From positions 8,305,001 through 8,369,000 of the forward strand of contig NC_079875.1 of assembly GCF_029227915.1 (NCBI RefSeq): DNA of 64,000 nt, written 5' to 3'. The translations under genes and the position numbers were made by a program. This stretch comes from Hydractinia symbiolongicarpus (lineage: Eukaryota > Cnidaria > Hydrozoa > Anthoathecata > Hydractiniidae). The notes under the pieces are model-generated. The model searched no databases and was not told the DNA's origin. It saw only the letters and a list, made by a program, of their open reading frames with translations. This document shows, piece after piece, positions 57,361 to 64,000 of this stretch. Each line of letters begins with the position of its first letter. Within the stretch, counting starts at the first letter, position 1.

Positions 57361-60300
57361 TTAAACTACAGTTGATGCTTCTAACTCATTTTTTGAGGAT
57401 ACTGATGTCTCTGATACAGGTTTTGTTGGAATCGACGTATCTACCGCGTCTTTTACAAGAATTGATGCATCTGGTCCGTCTTTTACAAGTACTGATGCAT
57501 CAACCCCGTCTTTCACTTGAATTGACTTATATAAACTGTCGTTTACTGGAGTTGAGGTATCTAACATTTGGATTGATGTATCTGCTCTGGATTCTGCGGT
57601 TGCCGGTTGCACTGAACATATATCAACATGTTCTTCAGTATGAAGGGAATTCTTTGCACTTAAGCAACTTAATGCATCCGGGGTACAACTGGAAGATGGA
57701 ATCTTTCGAGAAATATCTATTTTTATATCTTCAGGAGAACATGATAAAATTTCAGCTAAGTTTGTATCTTCTTCTTTTATAGTTGGTGTAGTAACAGAAC
57801 TAGACTCAGACTTCCGACTGGAAGTTCTTCGTGTTCTATGGAACTGCTCCTTCTTGTCCTTCTCCTTTTGACTAGTTTCTAACCTTCGTTTTCGACTTTC
57901 TCTTACTTTTTTTGACGTTTCAAAACTTTCCCAACATTTTTCAGAAGCACTCGGCAGTAAGTCACAATGCTTTTCACACGTAGAAGTGAAAATATTGGCA
58001 GGTTCAGAGCATTTTGTGCCAGATTTTGATTTAAAAGTACACGGTGAGAGCAAATACTGATCGGTATCACTTATGATATGGAGATAACAAAAATGAGAGT
58101 ACGGCATTACTCTTGAAGTGCATCGCTGACCGTCTTTGATGAACTGACATCTTAAATTAAAAAAAAACACAGAACATGCATGTATTTGTAAATACACTTT
58201 TAAACCAGTTTATGGGAATTTATTGCCTTTAGGATGTTAATTTTCGCGAACTTGGCAAGTCCTAATTTTTGTAGAATAATAAAGTAATTTAATTTGCGAA
58301 GAAAGAATTTCATGACATTTTGTCCCTCAAAGTATACCTTTTTTCAAAAAGACTGGTTAAATTAAAATACATGCATAGTTCTGGGTGAATATTAATAATG
58401 AGAAATGATGTAAATCGTTTTTTAAGAAAGAAAACAATCCGAGTTTCGCGAAAATTAAAATTTCCTAAGGTACTACAAGAAACGAAAATAAGAGATCATT
58501 GAAAAATAGTTGGCCAGATTTCTAGAACATTAATCTTCACATTTAACCTATACGACTGCCTGTTTTAATACCGCATTTTTGCACTACATGAAGATGTGGG
58601 CATCAGCTCTTTTAAGTACGAAAACAATAATGCTAAGTGAACAAAATTTCGACTTATGGCAGACAAAATTGCATGCAGAATATAATTTTCACCTGACAAA
58701 AGGTTACTATTAACGCAGCTTTTGCTTTTAAAAATTGTTTTATAAAAACAGATAATTAGGACCTTTTTTATCGCACCAAAAGGTTTCATGTTGCATTTAC
58801 ATGGGTTAGCCAATATCTTTTTTCAGTCAGTTTATTGCCTTTTGCCTATTATTCACTTTTTGCAAATTGAGAGTGCTTTAATAGTAAAACATGCAGAGAC
58901 CCAAAAGCCATACTGGAAAAAGTTAACGTCTGTGTTAAAATATCTCCATACTGGAATATAAGATTACATGTTTCAGGCAACATAAGATTTTATAATGACA
59001 TGACAAATTTTTTGGATGTGTCTGAATGTACAATAATGGTAGCTTTGGTTTGAATTTTCATACCCCAAAATGAGAATAACTAGGCCTCATAAAAGTTTAT
59101 ACCAACATGAATTTCCTTGTGGTACATGTAACCATTCTCTCATCGTGTAATTTTTATAATTTGGCCATATAAAGTTTATGCCAGAATAAATTTCGTATTG
59201 GTACATTTTCTCTGCGTTCTCTTACCACTTACTTCATCCCAGTATATTACTTAAAGAAAAGAGGTTTTGCTAAGGTATAAAGTCTCTTTGCGATACAAAA
59301 CCTTAATATTTAATGGCATAAAAGTTGCTACATGAATTGTTTTCTTAATATTTTATTAAAAAATCGAATATGGCGTAGCACTAGTGATTTCGATTTCGAC
59401 ACAAAGTTGTAGATTTGGCGGATTTTAAAGGTAGTATTGTCTTTCTACTCAGAGCTATATCTGCTGACCACGAACCTGTAAAGGGATAAAACGTTTTTAT
59501 CTTTTTATTGTATCAAACTAACTTTTGCTCATACCGTGGTAGGTCTGATCGTTTGTGGTGCAAGTAAACTCCTTTACTTCTTTTTTCTTTCATTTGCTTT
59601 TCAGCTAACAGTTCTACACCGCTCACACGTTGATAATTGGTGAGATGTACATCTTCCAAATAGTCATTTAACACGTTTTCTATAAAATATGCAGTCAATT
59701 TGTTTTAGCTGTTAGCTGTATTGCGTGAAGCTTGAAATACTGAACAAATTAAGTTACAGGATTGCGTTATGGGCAGCGGTTAAGGAGGTATTTACCTGTT
59801 GCTGATCAAGAACATGTATAGAATGATGTGCTTTTGACAAACAGTTGAAGGCATATGGGGACTTAAGTTTTTTGATAATGCTATTGTCTGTTCTAAAACA
59901 AATGGGTTGACCCACCTTTATGAATTTGGTCCTAATTTGGTCTCAGGTAGTGCCTAGTTACTTACGCAGGACATGACGTTATAATTCCACACGTTTCCAA
60001 GTTATTTTATAGACTTTGTTAAAGAAAATTATAAAAAATATAATCGAAGACAGACAAACACGCATAAAGCATGTATTAATATAAGTTTGGTTATTCTAGC
60101 CTGAAGGGTTTTGTTATTAAAGATAAGACTGTGGTAAGATTTGAGTTACCATCACAGTATGTAGAAATATGGATGTTTCAGCTTTATGACGACTTAGCTG
60201 TGTGCATTCTGTATTAAGAATACACATTTTTTACATAAAAAACAGGACAACAGAAACACTTAGATTACTCAGGTACTTCGAGCATTGATTGGTTTGGCAG

Positions 60301-63300
60301 GTCTTCTGCTTAATAGCGCATTAAATGTAAAGTTAACAAACATGCAGGTTGGTTGAAAGAAAAGTGGTCCACAAACAAAGTAACAACAGGCTTATAGATG
60401 AGCTTCAAATGTTTATAAAGTTCCGTATATGACAGCCCATCCTGACAGGCAAGAAAAAAAGGTCCACATTATACCTTGATTTTTAGGAACATTAAAAAAT
60501 GCATGGGAATTTTTTAAGGGCACACTTTACCAGCTCCAATATCAATCTTTTTTCACTTAATTTCTTCAATTGTTGCGGTCTGTTGTTTATATTTTTTGCC
60601 TGTGCAAATGTGTGCACATGTCTATTGTTCTTAATGCAACACCAAGCAACTTATCTATACAATTTATTAGTAACAATAACACGTTACCTGAATGCTTGTC
60701 AAAACCAACATTTGCTAAAACAAATGCATCCATGTCATATTCATTAATCATTTTCCGACGCTCCTCACGTAGGGTATAATTTAATCTTTTAAACTGTTGA
60801 GAATACAGGTAGCGTAAACGTGTCATTTTTTCTTTACATATACGAACACATTCTTCAAGAGTCCAGACCCCAGCATGATTTAGAGGATTTTCATCTTCAC
60901 TATCCGTTGACTCGGCATCACTTGCTTGATTTCCTAAAGTTAGATAAAAAATACAACATTCATGCAATATGATAATATTTTAACAGTTTTTACAATCTTA
61001 AAACGTTTTTATAGTAGGGGATGTAATCTATAAAACTTGGCACAGTAACTGACTAAAACAGAAGTTATTTAACATGAAATAATTACTACTGATTTTATAT
61101 ATGACATTTCCAAGAAAACAATTTTCTAATCTTTTTAATTTACTTTTGCTTAATTTGCCTTAAAAATATTTAGGACAACTATAATTAGATTCAAATATGT
61201 AGTAAGTAATTATATATAGCAATTATAATAGCATCAGCCCTCTGAATCCACGACGGCATTTGGCTTTTGCCGGAGTGGTTTATAGGCTGCACAAAAATTA
61301 AAGTACTCTTTCCAACTAAACTTTCTAGTTACTTATTTATTTCCTCAAACAAGTCTTTGTTAGATCATATGTCAGTCTTTTTCAGAAATATTTGAATCAA
61401 GTAACGTGTGCGATGTAAAACGCACATGCAAAGGATGTTACACGTGCCATGTTGCGCATTTATTTTGCGGTAGAGAAGTGGGGGATGTTTTGAATTGTGA
61501 ACCCTAAACACGATGATCGAGTGTCTACGTATAGCGACTCTCTCAATCTGAACTTCCTTTTCTACATGTCCGAAATAGTATGCATGACTATACTGTCATT
61601 TTCATAATACAGAAACATTTTTTTACCGCACATGGGTTTCATTTTTAAAATTGTTTGAAAAACACTTGTACCATAAAGAAAAAAATCCATTAAATTCGGA
61701 CCTGCTGTGGTTTCCAATTGTTTTGTCAAATGAAAAAAATATCTACAATTAAATCCATGATAAAATGTCTGTTCCGCCTGTAAGTTGAGTTTTGCAGACT
61801 GGCCTTATCCATACTCCGTCAGCGTTCACCTCCGCATTAGTTAAGAACCGCATGGCTGGATTTCTTTTCTTTGACCTGGTTACCAACAACGAAGGGCCCA
61901 GGCAAAAGAGATTTATGTCTACGTAGTTCTTTTAACTGAGTCTGGAGTCGGTGAATTAGCTAGGATGGTCAGGTTGGCTATGAATTGTCATGCTCACGGA
62001 TTAAAAGGACCAGGACTATTCAATAATTCTGAGATCTGAAAGTGGGGGGTGTCCGACCAAGACGGAAATCTATCAGACGTTTTGTCCAACGAAAGTTTGA
62101 AACAAGCTAATGAACATGCCCAGTCTCCCCAATAAATTTAATTAGTTAGTTTTGCTGTCTTTAAAATCTTCCACGACAGCAAAATTTTGCCGTTGTCACT
62201 TTTGTTTTGCCGTCGGAGGTGACTTAACGGCGGCAAAATTTTGTCATCGAACATTCTCGCTAATTCAGAGGGCTGTAGTATATATAATTACTATATATAC
62301 AATTACAAACGTATGCGGGCAGGGGTGGATGCGAAACTGTAAAATAATTTCTCAGTCTAAAAATATATCGCTAAAACAAACACACAGCACCAGGATACAC
62401 AGGGGAATATAGCATTTATCTCCTGCTGGGAAGAAAAAATGAAGAGGGATGGGAACGAAAGGCATGGCCCTATATATAGGTAAAAAAGCGTATTATTTGT
62501 AAATATTACAAAACTTCAGAAATGCTACAATGAAAAAAAAAATTGAGTTCATGTTAGAATAGGGATTGGTAAAATGTCCTTGTGATAGGATAAAAATATA
62601 AATATGGCTAAATAAATATGGCAAAATCACATCCCACCTCAAAAAAAATTATTATTTTTCATTAAAGAAAAAACTCTATTTAAAAGTGTTGCTTGCAAAA
62701 TTTTTGAAAATCCTTCAGCTGCAATCAACAAGAATACGTAATTTTTGTAACACTAACCTAACCAAAGGCAATCAGTTTTATTAACTTGGACAGAATCGGT
62801 AAAAAAGCTATATTCCTCCTCTTCAGATGATGACTCTTTTGCAGCTTTCTTGCTTTGCGTACCCTGCTCTAATGCTTTTACTAAAACAAACAAAAATCAA
62901 AAACAATCAGTTAATTGAAAGTTCACAAGACATTTTTTTTAATAGTGATACAAAGTTTATAGCTTTGTACATTAGTTTTGACATTGAGAAAACCAAAAGA
63001 GTACTCTTATACCAACCAAGGAAAAAAGAACATATATATTTATTTAAATTGTTTTTAAATGTGTCACTTCTTTTAGCCTCATTGGAAAAAATCACACTAA
63101 CAATTTAATTCATGAAATAATACATACAAGCCTTTTCTTTCCTCTTTTTCTTCCTGTTTTTATTTCTGATTTCATTCTTTATCCTCTTGACTTCTTCTTC
63201 GTGTTGTAAGCAGTACGATCTTTTATCTCCTGATTGAATAACAAAAAAATTGTTAAGTTGTCAAAAATAAAATAAATAATAATCAAAATGGAGGGTGCTC

Positions 63301-63782
63301 AGTGTATAAACACAAAACAAAAATAATTTACTTGTGTCTCATATAGCCCATTTTAAATAATACAAACAGTTCGGTAAAAATATATCGTGGTGACCTAGGG
63401 TTGGTCTCCTTGTATTCAAAACTGAATCTGCAAATAACAATAGATAAATATAAATACCTAATTTTGGTGCAGGATTAGCACATGGAACATTGTCCAGTCT
63501 TGATGTATAACTGCATTTTTTAAAAGGGCTACTTTTGTCTTCTAAAATGTGTTTATGACAAAACTCGAAGCCCTTCAAAGCTGTCGCTGTGCAAACACAT
63601 GATGTTGACCGACACAACATTGCATTTGTTTTAGGTTGGATGCTGTCAACAACTTTATCTTTTTCCTCTTGTACCGCTTGTGGTGATTCGATACTCTCTA
63701 CACATGGTTTAAACCAAGTTTCCTCAACTGGTGGTGTTTTGTTTACTGAAGTAGTTTTGTCCGAAAACACTGAAGCCATCAT
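57361..63782 (-). CDS. KANSL2: KANSL2, NSL histone acetyltransferase complex subunit
   Basis: Six coding exons in phase give 580 aa: 63782-63458, 63229-63128, 62880-62758, 60933-60688, 59679-59523, 58150-57361. KANSL2 is a scaffold subunit of the MOF-containing NSL complex, which acetylates histone H4. Two potential C3Hc3H zinc modules are visible: residues 57-118 (C57, C62, C64, C75, FCHKHILEDKSSPFKKCSY, C101, C115, H118) and from residue 319 (CQFIKDGQRC, FCYLHI, CTFKSKSGTKC). Between them are the acidic SDAESTDSEDENPLNHAGV block and a basic helix (QFKRLNYTLREERRK), both as in vertebrate KANSL2. The C-terminal region is low-complexity with 10-residue repeats. The start ATG pair (63,782) follows an acceptor-like TTTTAG at 63,793, so a 5' UTR exon or spliced leader lies upstream. 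Vertebrate KANSL2 is about 490 aa; the excess is in the C-terminal tail. Confidence 0.94.
57364..57525 (-). repeat. 30-bp coding repeats in KANSL2 last exon
   Basis: The tail encodes five consecutive 10-residue units of the type SIQVKDGVDA, SVLVKDGPDA, SILVKDAVDT, SIPTKPVSET and SVSSKNELEA. They become more diverged toward the stop codon. Confidence 0.75.
58237..58458. mobile_element. 222-bp fold-back MITE with TTAATTTTCGCGAA ends
   Basis: Left end TTAATTTTCGCGAACTTGG (58,237) and right end GTTTCGCGAAAATTAA (to 58,458) form inverted repeats of about 14 bp. It lies in KANSL2 intron 5. Similar TTTCGCGAAAAT sequence occurs near 5,230-5,260. Confidence 0.6.
59797..60010 (+). repeat. Interspersed repeat, copy C (in KANSL2 intron 4)
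   Basis: Partial, more diverged relative of the repeat at 16,371: TGCTGATCAAGAACATGTAT, CTTTTGACAAACAGTTGA, then AATTTGGTC, TAGTTACTTACGCAGG and CACGTTTCCAAGTTATTT in the same order. Confidence 0.65.
61235..62275. mobile_element. 1,041-bp non-autonomous DNA transposon in KANSL2 intron 3
   Basis: The ends are CAGCCCTCTGAAT and its inverse ATTCAGAGGGCTG (13 bp). Just inside both ends are GCCG/CGGC-rich stretches (CGACGGCATTTGGCTTTTGCC on the left; TTTTGCCG and ACGGCGGCAAAATTTTG on the right). The CAG...CTG terminus and size suggest a hAT-type non-autonomous element, but no exact 8-bp target duplication was seen. The interior has no recognised coding sequence. Confidence 0.6.
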
Positions 63783-63792
63783 ATAGTGTAAC

Positions 63793-64000
63793 CTAAAATA
63801 AAGCAACAGCTACATTGGGGCCATTCACATAACATGTACACACAAAAATTGCTAATATTAGACGCCAAAAATGTAACAAAATAATTTTTTGTATTAACAT
63901 ATTTGCAACAACTTTTTTTCTTTTTTCTATACATTATCACTTTTTCTGAGATGGCATTGAATGAAAGATTTAGAAGATTAGAGAAAGAACTTTTTAGACT
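63793..64000. other. Upstream of KANSL2 coding region
   Basis: An acceptor-like TTTATTTTAG ends at 63,793, 10 nt before the KANSL2 ATG on the minus strand. A 5' UTR exon, if present, could lie in this stretch or beyond the window edge. Nothing else was recognised. Confidence 0.35.

Noticed and set aside
57312-57782. Plus-strand open frame of 156 codons, leucine-rich
   Set aside because: Antisense shadow of the repetitive KANSL2 last exon.

Overview
This is an AT-rich (roughly two-thirds A+T by eye) piece of an animal nuclear genome. The genes are split by GT-AG introns, the encoded proteins are metazoan (VPS45, RSL24D1, KANSL2, a Bcl-2 family member), a short TTAGGG-type telomere-like run is present, and the DNA between genes is dense with SINE, MITE and DNA-transposon sequence. 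The overall character fits a cnidarian, perhaps a hydrozoan, but the species cannot be named from the sequence alone.

Layout. From 2,453 to 11,901 on the minus strand lies a complete 15-exon VPS45 gene, reconstructed exon by exon (573 aa). Two phase-compatible candidate exons of an unrecognised minus-strand gene lie at the left edge (304-522 and 1,290-1,439). The region 12.2-26 kb is transposon territory: a 789-bp TA-flanked MITE, a tandem pair of tRNA-derived SINEs, a complete 3.96-kb Tc1/mariner-type element (17,665-21,625) with an intact DD34E transposase and a divergent second gene encoding a BEN-domain protein, and a decayed Mutator-like element (22,434-25,995). From 26 to 41 kb I recognise no gene apart from one orphan candidate exon. 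This stretch holds a minisatellite, a pogo-type MITE, a 21-bp-periodic array of NRF1-like sites and copies of dispersed repeats.

From 41.7 to 43.4 kb (plus strand) is a two-exon Bcl-2 family gene with the family's intron inside BH2. From 43.4 to 47 kb is a swarm of small inverted-repeat elements with CCCTGGG/CGTCCCC-type ends. From 47,536 to 50,822 (minus) is the most striking gene: an intact seven-exon, 836-aa RAG1-like protein. It has a RAG1-type N-terminal Cys/His module, GGRP (AT-hook/NBD-like) motifs, D351/D421/E780 in the positions of the RAG1 DDE triad, and C440/C443/H754/H759 matching the RAG1 zinc ligands with nearly identical spacing. From 53,974 to 56,917 (minus) is RSL24D1 (six exons, 160 aa). 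From 57,361 to 63,782 (minus) is KANSL2 (six coding exons, 580 aa), whose introns contain MITEs and a dispersed-repeat copy.

The host genes are unrelated housekeeping functions: vesicle docking, apoptosis, 60S ribosome biogenesis and NSL histone acetyltransferase. I see no sign that they act together. The two mobile-element stories are the parts most worth following up: the BEN-carrying mariner whose ends and central spacer are full of CTCGCGAG/CTCCCGAG motifs, and the intact RAG1-like gene.
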